NCBI GenBank assembly: GCA_029876055.1
Contig: CM056877.1
Coordinates: forward strand, 2,418,001-2,482,000
Direction of reading: 5' to 3'
DNA from: Madurella fahalii
Lineage: Eukaryota; Ascomycota; Sordariomycetes; Sordariales
Length of the DNA: 64,000 nucleotides
The first letter of the stretch is position 1, and each line of letters begins with the position of its first letter. A program made the position numbers and the translations under genes. Positions 43,267 to 55,160 of the stretch are shown one piece after another. The notes under the pieces are model-generated. The model was given only the letters and a program-made list of their open reading frames with translations. It did no database searches and was not told the DNA's origin.

Positions 43267-45779
43267 ATGGATAACTTGTGGCCGCATATACCCCATCCGG
43301 CCGGGGAACAGCAAGCCGCCATGTTCCCCGACGTCCGAGGTGTGCTGCCTTCCGTCATGTTGGAGATCATGGATTGTACGTCTCCTGTCAGTCAAGCAAT
43401 GCGCTAGCGAGGCTGACAAACTGAACGGTAGACGCTATCGAACTGTGGCACCAGCACCGTATTCCTATCATAATGTTGGCCCTATTCCTTCTCAGCTTGC
43501 TGCGCATATACCTTCATTCGACCGAGAAGAGACAGGAGCTGTTGGTGCTTCCCAAGATTTACGAAAAGGCTTCTGGCCAGGATGGGATCGCCATTGCCAA
43601 GGATGAGAAAACCGAGCTCATGTACAAGACCACGGAGGATGACTCGGAAGGATCTTCAGGACTCACAGCTGATGGAGACGGAAAGAATGGGAGGACAAAG
43701 CGTGCACCGAGGAGGATAAAAGGCGAGGCAGGCAGGAAACCGCGCGGCGGCAGCGGAGAAACAGGGACTGAAACACGCAAGATTCAGCTCTTCATATTCT
43801 ACTCCTCCTTGACAGGAAGCTCAGAGAAGATCACGCATACCTTTGCGCAGACGTTAGGGGATGCTCTGGAATGCTCCCCCGAGAACAAATCCGGCCGTAC
43901 TTTCCTAGAACCGCGAGTGATGGACCTAGCCGAAGTTGATTACGACGAGTACTTCATTACGCCGCCAAAGACCGAGAGCGAGAGCGAGCCGACGGATTTG
44001 TTTTACCTCTTTGTCATCCCCAGCTACAACATCGATAGCATAAACGACAACTTCCTCGAGCACCTCAAAGAAACCCACCACGATTTTCGTATCGATACGT
44101 CCCCTCTCGCCCCAATTTTGGGGTACTCTGTGTTCGGTTTCGGCGACAGGGAGGGATGGCCGACTGAGGAGGAAGGATTCTGTTTCCAGGCCAAGGAGGT
44201 CGATAAGTGGATGGCTAAGTTGAGCGGGCGGAAGCGTGCGTATCCGCTGGGCATGGGGGATTGGAAAGGCGATGGCGAGGAGAGGTTGGCCGAGTGGCAA
44301 GTCGGGTTACTGGATGTGCTCAAGCAGCTGGGGCAGACTGGAAGTTTAGGGGAGGGTGTGCCTGGCTCAGGAGATGCGCTGGAAAGCGACGATGAAGAGG
44401 AGGCGGAGGATGACGGGGAGGTGCTGTTCGAGGAGGCCACAAGCTCCAAAATTACGAAAGGACGGACCTCTGGCGGTCTAGAGGATGTGGAGGATATTGG
44501 CAGGCTCATGGAGCTCCCACGGCCGGATGGTCCCAACAGTCAGAAACCCGCGGCGCCGCTGGCCATCGATTTTACGTCAGAAGGCAAACCGAAGGCCAGG
44601 AAAACGGCGACGGCTGTGGTCAAGGAAATGGTGCCGAAAAACTCGCCGACCTACGGAGCCCTAACCAAGCAGGGCTACTCGATAGTCGGTTCGCACTCAG
44701 GGGTCAAAATCTGCCGTTGGACCAAATCGGCTCTCCGCGGCCGGGGTTCCTGCTACAAGTTTTCTTTCTACGGCATCAACTCCCACCAGTGCATGGAAAC
44801 TACCCCTTCGCTTTCCTGCTCCAACAAGTGCGTCTTTTGCTGGCGCCACGGCACCAACCCGGTCGGCACGACATGGCGGTGGGTCGTCGACCCTCCGCAG
44901 CTCATCTTCGACGGCGTCAGGGAGAATCACTACAAGAAGATCAAGATGATGCGCGGTGTCCCGGGAGTCCGAGCCGAGCGTTTCGCCGAGGCGATGCGTA
45001 TCCGGCACTGCGCCCTCTCCCTCGTCGGCGAGCCCATCTTCTATCCGCACATCAACGAGTTTCTATGCATGCTGCACGGCGAGCGCATCTCGTCTTTCCT
45101 TGTCTGCAACGCGCAGCACCCGGACCAGCTCGCCGCGCTGCAGCACGTCACGCAGCTCTACGTTAGCATCGACGCCTCGAACCGCGAGTCGCTCCGCCGC
45201 ATCGACCGCCCCTTGCACCGCGACTTTTGGGAACGCTTCCAACGCTGCCTCGACATACTCCGCGAGCGCCGCTTCCAGCAGCGCACCGTCTTCCGTCTGA
45301 CGCTGGTCAAAGGGTTCAATGTCGAGGATGAGGTCGAGGGGTACGCGGACCTGGTCGAGAGGGGGCTACCCTGCTTTGTTGAAGTCAAGGGCGTCACGTA
45401 CTGCGGCACGTCGACATCGAGTAGCGCCGGCCTGACCATGGCCAACGTGCCGTTTTACCAGGAGGTGTGCGACTTTGTCACGGCGCTGGAGGGGGCGCTC
45501 CGGAAGCGGGGCCTCCAGTACGGCATTGCAGCAGAGCACGCGCACAGCTGCTGCATCCTGCTCGCGAGCGAGCGGTTTAAGGTCGACGGGAAGTGGCATA
45601 CGCTGATTGACTATGACAAGTTCTTCCAGCTGCTGGAGGAGAAGGGCCCCGATGGGGACTTCACACCCGAGGATTATATGGGGCCGCCGACCCCTGAATG
45701 GGCCACGTGGGGTAATGGTGGATTTGATCCGAGGGATCAGAGAGTGGATAAGAAGGGACGGCCCATCGAGGCGACGTAG
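43267..45779 (+). CDS. TYW1: tRNA wybutosine synthase TYW1
   Basis: Radical SAM enzyme making the tricyclic 4-demethylwyosine core on G37 of tRNA-Phe from m1G and pyruvate. Exons 43267-43375 and 43432-45779 give 818 residues. There is an N-terminal membrane helix at ~45-62 (RIPIIMLALFLLSLLRIYLH). The flavodoxin-like FMN domain starts near 154 (QLFIFYSSLTGSSEKITHTF). A disordered acidic linker follows. The radical SAM domain carries Cx3Cx2C at C499, C503 and C506 (SCSNKCVFCWRHGTNPVG), then TWRWVVDPP, RIRHCALSLVGEPIFYPHIN and QLYVSIDASN. The C-terminus VEVKGVTYCGTSTSSSAGLT and EHAHSCCILLA is the TYW1-specific region. In-frame splicing gives IMD-YAIELW. The anchor suggests ER association, as for the yeast enzyme. 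Confidence 0.96.
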
Positions 45780-46213
45780 TAGCAGATTGGTTGGGAGTAG
45801 CAGTGAGAATAAAAAGTGCTTTTATGATTGGGCGCCAGCCGCCTTGCGTGGAAGAAAGACGAAGACTATGGCAATGATAAGGACGAGAATGAGAACAGAA
45901 CAATTGGAACATGTGGTGTTTGTCATTATACTGCAGCAGCCCAATCCCTGCTGTCTCTTGCTATCGTTTGTTTTAATACACAGGTGATTCTCTCGCCCGC
46001 CGGCTGCAGACGGCCGCTGATGCTTCCACTATGGAAGAAGAATGGTCGTATCGTACAACACTCTGAATGTAGTTATATCACAGTCATGATGCTCTGAACG
46101 GCTGCTGTGACGAGCGGTTGAGGAAGCGAAGTCGAGCCCGCTTCCGATGTCGAACTTTCCCATTGCCCCATCTGGATGCTGTCCCTCAGCAGGATAGTTT
46201 GTTGGGAAGGCAT
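45780..46213. other. Convergent 3' region TYW1/TOM20
   Basis: 3' UTRs only; nothing else seen. Confidence 0.5.
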
Positions 46214-46946
46214 CTAGTCTAGACCAACACCCGGGACGCCGCCCATCTCCCGCATCAGCGCGGCCATGTCGACTCCCGCGGGGCCGGTGTAGGCGGTCGT
46301 GATTCTGCCATCGTATGCGATCATCTCGGCGAGGATGTCCAGAATGGGCTGCGGAGTGCGTCAGCATGCGGACTCGAAGCGCGGGGTACCTGCTTCGGTC
46401 TGCCTTACCTTGGAAACAGTCTTATCATAGATGTTAATCAGGTCACCGGGAGTCGGGTAGACCTTGAGGGCCTTGTAGAAGGCAATTGCAGCGTCAAGCG
46501 CTTTGGAAGCTGTATAGAGCAAATCGTCAGTCAGGTGCGGCGAGCGACTAGGTTTGGTCACCAAACGTACGATCGGCACCCAGCACCTCTCCGGCCTGGA
46601 TCTGCTCGAGGAAGTATGCCTCCTTCTCCTCGGCACTCGCAGGGAATCCTTCCTCCTTGGCTTCGTCAACAGCCTGTCTAATCATCTGCTTTTGGGCTTT
46701 GGCGTTGGCTTCGGCCTGGTCCTTCTGGGCGCGGGCTGCTCGCCGGTTGCTGCGGCGCAGCTGTCTCCGGAACTCGGGGTCGTGGCGGCGGCGGTAATCA
46801 AAGTATACTGCGTATGCTGTTGGTAGACACGGTCAGTAAGCGATTCTTCCGCGCTGAACAGATGCCGTCTGTCGGGGCGTACCCAGCACGCCCGTGGCTA
46901 TCGCTGCCACGGCTGCGGTTGCGACGACGGCAGGTTGTGATGGCAT
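46214..46946 (-). CDS. TOM20: Mitochondrial import receptor TOM20
   Basis: Outer-membrane receptor that binds amphipathic presequences. Exons 46883-46946, 46571-46816, 46409-46509 and 46214-46348 give 181 residues, the length of the Neurospora protein (MOM19). The N-terminal anchor is PAVVATAAVAAIATGVLAYA. A basic helix follows (YFDYRRRHDPEFRRQLRRSN). The presequence-binding TPR-like region has EEGFPASAEEKEAYFLEQIQ then AGEVL, and ALDAAIAFYKALKVYPTPGD then [20 protein letters not shown]. The C-terminus is GPAGVDMAALMREMGGVPG. All three introns (60-66 nt) restore frame. It is divergent from EXO84 across 546 bp. Confidence 0.96.
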
Positions 46947-47492
46947 TTTGATGGATAGATTAGGAGAGAAATTGAAAGAAATCGGCGGAGTAATGCGCGA
47001 GCTATCTAGTGAGGACCGCTTTGAGAGACACCGCAGCTAGGTACCAGAGGGGCGGGATACGTTGGGGGTTGCTGGTTGTTCTTCGAGATGGATCGATGTT
47101 GTAGCTGAAAGTTGCTCTCCTTTGCTTGTAATTCATTTTTTTTGCCGGCCGAGTCCAGTCTGCCAAGCGCTATCCCGGGCACCAATGACGCTGGCCGTGC
47201 ACGGTTCAGGCGGCTGAAACGCTTCATTGGAATCCACACAAACGGACGCGGCCCCACTCCCATCCTGCTGTTCGAAACTGAGCAACAAAGGGGAAGGTCC
47301 TCGCAACGACATCGAGTAGTGGAAACTCTCAAGTCTCGACAGCCACTGTACCGTGAACTTGCGACGCCCCGGACCCTAGTATTCCGGCGCCTGCGGCACA
47401 CATATACACTAATTCGTCGGCCGCTTTACACCGTCACCTAAATTCGATCGTCTCTACGCCAAATCGCTTACTGATCGTGCCAATTGGTCGCC
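46947..47492. other. Divergent promoter TOM20/EXO84
   Basis: 546 bp between start codons. No specific element identified. Confidence 0.5.
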
Positions 47493-49666
47493 ATGTCTGA
47501 AGAACGATCTAAGATATCGCTGCGGAGCGGGGGAAAAGGAAGGGTCGCCCAGCTATCAAGATCTCAGGGCCTATTTTGCAAGATGATGCTGGCTCGCGAG
47601 GAGCGCCGGGTCGTTCGATCGCAGAGGACGGCCCTCGTCCTCGACCGCGTCCCCCGCCCCCGAGCAGTGGGAAGGTGAGCTGCATTCTCCCCCATCCAGC
47701 ACCCACTGTCAGCAACTAACCACTCTGCTTTGCTGCAGACTTCGGATCTTGTCAAGCGACGATACTCATCGCGCTTTAACAACCTCCCAACCGATTTTGA
47801 CCCGACTGCGAACCCAATGCCATCGCTGCCGAACCTCGACCAATATGCACAATCCCGGTTCCAAGGTCGCCGAGCTCCGCCGTCAAGAGGAGGGAAAAGC
47901 GGGAGTGCGGGCGGGGGAGTGGGTGGGGCAGGACCCATGGTGGATGTGAGAGCGCTCCGAGACCCGTCACTCATTCCAGAGCAGTATGTCGCCGAGATAC
48001 TCAGCGAAGCCACCGAGGATGAGATCCGGGAGTACGAGTCTGCCCTGAGAGACCTCAAGAGCCGAGCATCAAGCGACCTGCAACAGAATGTCTACCAGAA
48101 CCGCACTCAGTTTATCAAGATCAGCAAGGAGGCAGAGAAGCTCAAAGGCGAGATGCGCACACTCAAGAATCTGATGTCGGAGCTAAAAGCCAACACTACG
48201 GCCCTTCGGTCTGCTTCAAACAATGTGGATGGTGCGGGTTTCAATGGCGACATCCCTACGGGTCTGAGCAAGAGGGATAAGCGAAGCTCTGTCGCTGACC
48301 GAACCGCGCTTTGGAGCTCACAGATGCAGTCTCTATACAAGACTGTCGAGGGCTCGCAAAAATTCCTTCCAAATTCACCCGGTCGTCATGTCGTCCAGAA
48401 TGCAGGTCCGTGGGTCGAGCTGGACAACGCGACATACCGGTCGAGAAGGTCGATGCAGATCTTCCTGCTAAATGACCATTTGCTAGTTGCTTCACGCAAG
48501 AAACGAAAGATGGATGCACCGGGTGCAGCTGATAGCCGCGGCCCCATGACGAAACTTGTTGCCGACCGTTGTTGGCATCTCCTGGACGTCGAGGTTGTCG
48601 ACATGGCCGGGTCCAACGACTCATCAAGCGGGAGAAATAAGCTTGCCGACGCCATCATGGTGCGGGGAGGCGGCCAAAATGAATCATTTATCTACCGGAC
48701 CGAGAAGCCAGAAGACCCCGAGAAGCCGGCCCTGATGCTCAACATCCGGAAACGAGTCGAGGAACTAAGAAGGAACCTCCAGTCCGAGAGAGAGGCGACG
48801 AATAAGGCTAAGGAAACCATCAACTACTTTGCCTCGCGCGACCCTGGCTTGCTGCAAAAGACGGAACTCCTAGAAACGCTGTCGGATATCAAGGACATGC
48901 TTATCGAGGTTGACGGCAAACAACAGAACCTCCGCTGGGTGGAGAGTCAGATGGACGAGCTGGATATCAATATTGCTCTTCAGCAGATAGAGCCTGCTGT
49001 TACCCGAATCGAGAAACTGAAGAGCCTAGCACATGGCCTGAAGAACAACGCCATGGCGCAGGACTTTATCTCATTCAAAGTCGACGAAAGGCGGGCGAAG
49101 CTGGCAGCGCTAGTTGTCAGGGAGCTAGTCAACACGCACAACCAACAGATGAAGACGAAGCAGAATGTGTCTTGGTTAACCCGGCTGGGGTTTGAAGACC
49201 GAGCGCGCGAGGCATATCTAGAGGCTCGCAGTGATATCATCCAGAAGCGGTCTCGGTAAGCATCCCGGCATCCCAAGACTCGCGATCGGTTGCTAACAAG
49301 CGGTACAGGCAGTGCATCTTCCAGGGCAATTTGGACCAGTACATTTGGGAGATCTCGTTTGTCTATTTCACCATCATCAGGAACACAGTCAGCTGCTTCC
49401 AGGTGTGCTTTCCGCCACCCATGATGAGCGCGTGCGTCAAGTGGGCCAAGGAAGAGGTCGACGCCTTCAATGCCATCCTCGCACGGCAGCTGAGCGGCGA
49501 GGAGGAAGGTAGCCAAGTGTGGACGCAATGCATGGAGAGGGCGAGGGCGCACGCGCTGCTGCTCTCTGAGGTTGGGCTAGACTTCCGCAACCTGGTTGGC
49601 CAGAACGTCAGGACGACAGCCGAGGATGGCTCGCCCAATGTTCCGGTGGGGTTAGGGTTGTCGTGA
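47493..49666 (+). CDS. EXO84: Exocyst subunit EXO84, apparent frameshift near the N-terminus
   Basis: Component of the octameric exocyst that tethers secretory vesicles at hyphal tips. Exons 47493-47674, 47739-49255 and 49309-49666 would give about 685 residues. The ATG opens MSEERSKISLRSGGK, but the family-like continuation (KRKGRPAIKISGPIL, a Pro/Arg-rich linker, then TSDLVKRRYSSRFNNLPTDF) is in another frame. The break falls at G5A4 (47529-47537), and one extra A would join the two. Then come a coiled coil (VYQNRTQFIKISKEAEKLKG then EMRTLKNLMSEL), a PH-like domain (GPWVELDNATYRSRRSMQIF then LLNDHLLVAS) and the helical C-terminal rods. A one-base fault is not an intron; it is a sequencing error or a damaged allele. 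Confidence 0.9.
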
Positions 49667-50442
49667 TCTTGGTTGACGAGATGGCAGCGTCTTGGAAGTT
49701 GGCGACTGTATACGGATCTAGTTAGGAGGCGGCCCAGAAATAGCGTGGAATGAGCATCGCAATGTATGATGGACGAATTCAAGGAAGAAAGCGTGTGAGG
49801 ATCATGCCCGTCTTCCTCTTTGACCCCTATTTCATCGCACCGTATCGCTGACAAAGGCTTGGCCGTCGATGGCGAGCCAAGGCTGAGTAAGGTAAGGTTG
49901 AAGTGGGGGTACCTAGACCGCCCACAAAATGCCCTCTGCTCTGTAAGTGGGGCACCTGGCTCAGCTTGGACGGGATGGAGGTGCCGCACTGACCCAACCA
50001 TTCATCAAAGGCGGTTCCCAACCTCGACGCAACCGCACTCTTCAGCAACACGACGATATTCTTCATCGCAATCGATTATTATACCCTTCGCTTAGAGCCA
50101 GCTCTCTCGTGCCAGTAGTGCGAGCCGAGTTCCGTGATCCCAGAATCTGCAAGGTTTTTTTTTTTTTTTTGGCGCTCACCTGACGGATTTCGCCAGCCGC
50201 GAACAGTGAAGAGCAGAACCCCTTGGCGACCAACCCGCTGCCCACCCGCCCACTTGCCCAATTTTGACCCAGGACCCGCGCCGCGCTTGGAGACGCAAAC
50301 GTGCCTGTGGACACAAACGTCATTGCCTTTCTGCTCTTGCGACCACTGCCAGCACCACGACTGCTGTTCAAAGCTCAACGATACTCTCCCTTATCGTGAC
50401 CGGCCCAACCGCGCATAGCCTTGCCAAAGAACAATTGCCAGA
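49667..50442. other. Intergenic EXO84 to PP2A, with T16
   Basis: 3' UTR of EXO84 and PP2A promoter/leader. T16 lies at 50155-50170. No gene seen. Confidence 0.5.
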
Positions 50443-51927
50443 ATGGACACAAACATGGAGGACGTCGGGCGCGCTCCCGCCGAGCTTACCTCGGCCAACC
50501 TGGAGCCGGCCACCATCCCGACCGTTGACGGCTGGATCGAGAGCTTGATGAATTGCAAGCAGCTGGCGGAAGTAGATGTCCAGAGGCTTTGCGACAAGGT
50601 CCGTTCATCGCTCCCTTTCATGCTTTTCTTGTCGCCTCCTCTTTCCCCCGCGGCATGCACAGCGCCTAGCTTGCCTCTCCCCGCTCTCTTTGCGGACCGA
50701 TTCCCCCTCCACGACCCCATACTGCGTCGATGAGTACTCGCGTGCGCCCCGGATTCCCGACATGGGCTAACATGCCTCTTGCTCTAGGCACGCGAGGTGT
50801 TGCAAGAAGAGAGCAACGTACAACCCGTCGTATGTGTACCCGGCCGGCCGAGGCAGGCGATCGACATGTCCCGCGCGCGCGACTAATTCTCCTAGAAATG
50901 CCCCGTGACTGTCTGCGGCGATATCCACGGACAGTTCCACGACTTGATGGAACTGTTCAAGATTGGCGGGCCCAATCCGGACACCAACTATCTCTTCATG
51001 GGTATGGCACGGCCGGCCGACGTTCCCCACCTCTTGACTGGCGAGGCGTGTTGACGTTCTGACGATTTGGGTGTTGCGCAGGGGATTATGTCGATCGAGG
51101 GTACTACTCGGTCGAGACTGTTACCCTGCTTGTGGCGCTCAAGATCCGGTACCCGCAGCGGATTACCATCCTCCGCGGCAACCACGAGTCCCGCCAGATC
51201 ACACAGGTCTACGGCTTCTACGACGAGTGCCTGCGCAAGTACGGCAACGCCAATGTGTGGAAGTACTTCACCGACCTATTTGACTACCTCCCCCTCACCG
51301 CCCTCATCGACAACCAGATCTTCTGCCTCCACGGCGGCCTCTCGCCGAGCATCGACACGCTCGACAACATTAGGGCGTTGGACCGTATTCAGGAGGTTCC
51401 GCATGAGGGCCCCATGTGTGACCTCCTCTGGTCCGACCCCGATGACCGGTGCGGCTGGGGCATCTCTCCGCGTGGTGCCGGATATACCTTCGGCCAGGAC
51501 ATATCAGAAGCCTTCAACCACAACAACGGATTGACTTTGATTGCGCGGGCGCATCAGCTCGTAATGGAGGGTTACAACTGGTCACAGGATCGCAATGTGG
51601 TCACCATTTTCTCTGGTAGGCTATCGTGGATATCTCGGCGGCTGCTGCCACTTGGCTAACATTTCGTCGTAGCTCCGAATTACTGCTATAGGTGCGGCAA
51701 CCAAGCCGCGATTATGGAGATTGATGAGCATCTGAAATATACCTTGTGCGTCGGTCCCCGGTTTCCCTCATGGCCCGATCTGCCCGCTAATCGGAGCTCC
51801 AGCTTGCAATTTGACCCCTGCCCGAGAGCCGGAGAACCCATGGTCTCAAGGAGTAAGTAACATCTCGCATCCATTCGTGAGCCTTCGTTAACGGATCATT
51901 GTAGGGACGCCAGATTACTTCCTCTAA
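50443..51927 (+). CDS. pph-1: Protein phosphatase 2A catalytic subunit
   Basis: Ser/Thr phosphatase catalytic subunit. Seven exons (50443-50598, 50788-50829, 50896-51001, 51082-51615, 51673-51745, 51803-51852, 51905-51927) give 327 residues. The metallophosphatase motifs are complete: GDIHGQFHD, GDYVDRGYYSVE, RGNHESRQITQVYGFYDEC, HGGLSP, WSDPDDRCGWGISPRGAGYT then FG, and SAPNYCYRCGN. The C-terminal tail TPDYFL carries the Tyr and carboxymethylated Leu used to control holoenzyme assembly, which marks PP2A rather than PP1, PP4 or PP6. The last exon is only 23 nt and encodes this tail. The N-terminus is slightly extended (MDTNMEDVGRAPAELTS). Confidence 0.97.
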
Positions 51928-53650
51928 TCGAGAGAGCCAGCGCTGGCTTCCGGCCTTGCAGCCGCAGAAGGCAAGGACTAGCCGGGAAATGGGAGGAGCG
52001 TCTAGTGAAACATCGCATCTGCCTTTCCCAAGAGAGGCCTTACTTGGGTGGGAAAGTTACAAAGGCCGCTGGGAACGGTTGGCGGCGACGAACGATGTAT
52101 CCACAAAGGAGATTGCGTCCCCTTTTCCCTGTAGCAAAAGGGGTACAAGCGCTTAGTCCTGGTCCGGGTAACTTGATCGAGGCCTGGAAACGAATCATTT
52201 GTCAATCAGTGATGGGACACGAATATGGGCGCTTACCACCTTTTGTTAGATTTCGCGTCTCGTTCCGCAGCTCTTGGTGGGCGAGGCGAGATCATGCTAG
52301 GTATGCCATGCGGGAGGCCATTTCTTCCACTAAATGCGACTCTGTTTCTGTTTAGATCCTTGGTCTCTTGATCTTGGCGCGATCTCTGGCGGTGCGATGA
52401 TTCAAGTCGTCACATGCTCTGTCCATATCACGGCTGATACCTGGTGAGTGCAAGTCTTGGACAACTTTCTGTACACACTGGCGTCATCGCGAGGTTGCCA
52501 GGGTTTCGACTAGACCGGGATCTGGAAAACCTGGGCCTCGAGGGGAGAAGATGTACAATCTCAGAAGGACTTCGCAGGGCTCAATCAAGCTTCTGGGTCC
52601 AGTGATTGGGGATCCGGTCCTATATTCTCTTCTTGAAGACATGCTGGGCCTTCGGCTGTACCATTCCCGACGTCCGACACTCCAACTTCCATGGCTGCTC
52701 GCTACTCGGAAGCTTGCCTGGCCGAGTCTCGCACAGCTGACGACGGCCGACCAGTCGAACTCAAATCACGACATGGGCGACAGATGACGAGGAGCATGCA
52801 CGTTGCTAATCACGGGCTGGGCACTCGGCAGCGTTAGCCGCGTCCTTGCTGCATAAGGTGGTTTCGAAGGTCATCTTGCTTTGATACACAGCGGCTTGCA
52901 GCCGGGATCACAAGTCCACGAATGGTCCTCTTATTCGTTAGCCCGCCGTTATCCTCCGAGAGGCCGAGGACGTTCCTATGGTGCTGGCTAGAGCACGGAT
53001 GATACACCAGAGACAATGCTTGAGCTCGTATTCCGTCGTGGATTCGGCCGTCACGAGGGAGTTAAGAATCGAAATGCAAGCGTCACAGCGAATAGGCGAC
53101 CGAAAGAAATGGACCGCTGACTCCCAGATGTTCCCAACCCAGATCAACAAGGCATTCGTAAGGTGACTCTGCACCCAAGCGATATAAGCAACCACAAGTC
53201 TCAGGGGGATCCAAAGGATAGAGAACAGCACCCGCCTTCGTCTCAACTACCATCAAAATCCTAGCACCACACTTCGGGCCGTCTACTCATCGCCACCGAT
53301 GGCTCGCTCTTCGCACTTTGGCGTGCTCTCCTGCAAGTGGCGCTTGTTCAAATGCATGCTGCCTCCCACCGGGCTTCTCGGCGAGCCTGATATTTGTTTA
53401 TCGAGCCCAGCCACTCCTTTTCGAAGAAGAACCGGAATGCAGGGCAACGCAACGGTGGCTTCTGCATGCTACACACACATAAATGCCTTCCCGAACCCGC
53501 AATACGCCCGCTCGTCAGCAGCCGAGTCGGTACTCGTGAATTCCGAGATGCTGGCCAAAGTACTGGAACTCTGATCGCAGTTCTCTCTTCTTCCTCTTAT
53601 TGGCGCTGCATGTTCCGTCCCTTAGCCGGACACCAGCTCAAGAAAGGAAA
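51928..53650. other. Gene-free 1.7-kb stretch
   Basis: 3' UTR of PP2A and promoter of the next gene. Open frames at 52005-52355 (+) and 52938-53246 (-, no ATG) lack motifs and splice support. No repeats seen. Confidence 0.5.
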
Positions 53651-55160
53651 ATGTCTACTTACACTGCGCCTGCCACTCTGACAGCAAGCCCCCGGACAGC
53701 ACTCGCTACCAAGAAGTCTTTGGTATGTTTTGCGGCCGTCCGTCTGCTCCATTCCGGTGGTGGTTGATCATGGGGGCTTGGCCCAGCCCGTTTTTCTTTC
53801 GTCTCCCCCTATCCTCTAATCCCCCTTTCCCCCTAGCCTCACCACAAGAACGAGAGGGAACAAACCACCACCTTTCTAACTATACCTGCACCAGAAACCG
53901 CCACGCCCCATGGGTCCGCCCTACCCTCCCACGACGGCCCAAGTAGGGGGCATCCCGTCCCCGCTGCCCGACATCCCCATCAGCGCGACGCTGCTGGGCC
54001 TCTTCCTGGCGGGGGCGGCCGCCAACATGGCCGTCTTCCAGCGCAACCGGCGGCGGCGGTACAAGTTCCTCTTCTCGGCGCTCGTCTTCGGCTTCTGCAT
54101 GGCGCGCGTGGTGGCGCTGGCGATGCGCATCGCCTGGGCGTGCCGCCCGCGCAGCGTGCGCGTGGCCCTGGCCAGCCAGGTCTTCACGGCCGCGGGCGTG
54201 CTGATCCTGTTCGTGACCAACCTGGCCTTCGCGCAGCGCATCGTGCGCGCGCGCCACCCGCTCTTCGGCTGGCGCGGCTGGGTCACGGGCCTGTTCCGGG
54301 CCGGCTTCGCGAGCGCCGCCGCCGTGCTGGTCGTCGTCGTGACCGTGACGGTGCAGAGCTTCTTCGTCGGGCCCCGCGATCGCGACCGCGGCCGCGGCCG
54401 CGTGAGGGAGGTGGACCGGACCGTCCAGCTGGTGTGCGCGACGTACCTGGCCGTCTACGCCTTCCTGCCGGTGCTGGTGGTGGCGCTGGCGCTGGCGGTG
54501 CCGCGGAGGACGAGGATCGATAAGTTTGGCGAGGGCCACTTCAGGACCAAGGTGGTGCTCTTGACGGCCGCGGCTGCGCTGCTCGCTGCCGGCGCTGTGT
54601 TCAGAGCCGTCACCGGGTTCGTGCGGCGCCCCGTGGGGGACCCGGCCTGGTTCCATGGCCGGGCGTACTATTATTGCTTTAACTTTGGCGTGGAGCTGGT
54701 GGTTGTGTTCGCGTACACGCTCGCGAGGTTCGATAAGAGATTCCACGTGCCTGACGGGAGCTCCGCACCGGGTCACTACTCGTGCGCCGACTTTGGGCCG
54801 GAGGCGGCGGCGGTTGCTGTTGCGGCGTCGACAGCCGAGCTGGAGAAGATGAAGAGAGCGTACTTTAGTGGCGGCATGAGGAGAGGCGAGGCTGGTGGGG
54901 CGGCCAATCCGGAAAGCTGCAGTAGGAGTATGCAGAGTATTGCCAGCGGCGGGAAGAGTGAGAGGAGTTCGTTTGGTGAAGGACCCAGTGTGAGGGACAG
55001 CTTTGCGAGGGATGCGGATCTGGCTTGGATGGCGAGGGCTATGGTAAGTGTTTTTGCCAGTTACAATTATTTCGTAATACCTAGACCTGCTAACATTGGT
55101 GCTAAACAGCGCGAGTTATACGGTGATGACGACGACGAGCAGAAGCAAGGATACGTGTAA
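53651..55160 (+). CDS. Seven-helix fungal membrane protein, DUF3112-like
   Basis: Fungus-specific multi-pass membrane protein of unknown function. Exons 53651-53722, 53895-55043 and 55110-55160 give 423 residues. The opening MGPPYPPTTAQVGGIPSPLP then DIPISATLLGLFLAGAAANM, and FSALVFGFCMARVVALAMRI, match what I recall of DUF3112. About seven helices follow: VFTAAGVLILFVTNLAFAQR, FASAAAVLVVVVTVTVQSFF, TYLAVYAFLPVLVVALALAV, KVVLLTAAAALLAAGAVFRA and FNFGVELVVVFAYTLARF. The cytosolic tail is Ser/Arg-rich and ends QKQGYV. The family is receptor-like in topology only; no ligand is known. The last intron (66 nt) is stop-free and a multiple of three, so a retained form would add 22 residues. GC content is very high. 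Confidence 0.8.

Noticed and set aside
52938..53246. Minus-strand hydrophobic frame resembling a small membrane protein
   Set aside because: No ATG at the start of the hydrophobic segment and no upstream exon with matching phase found.
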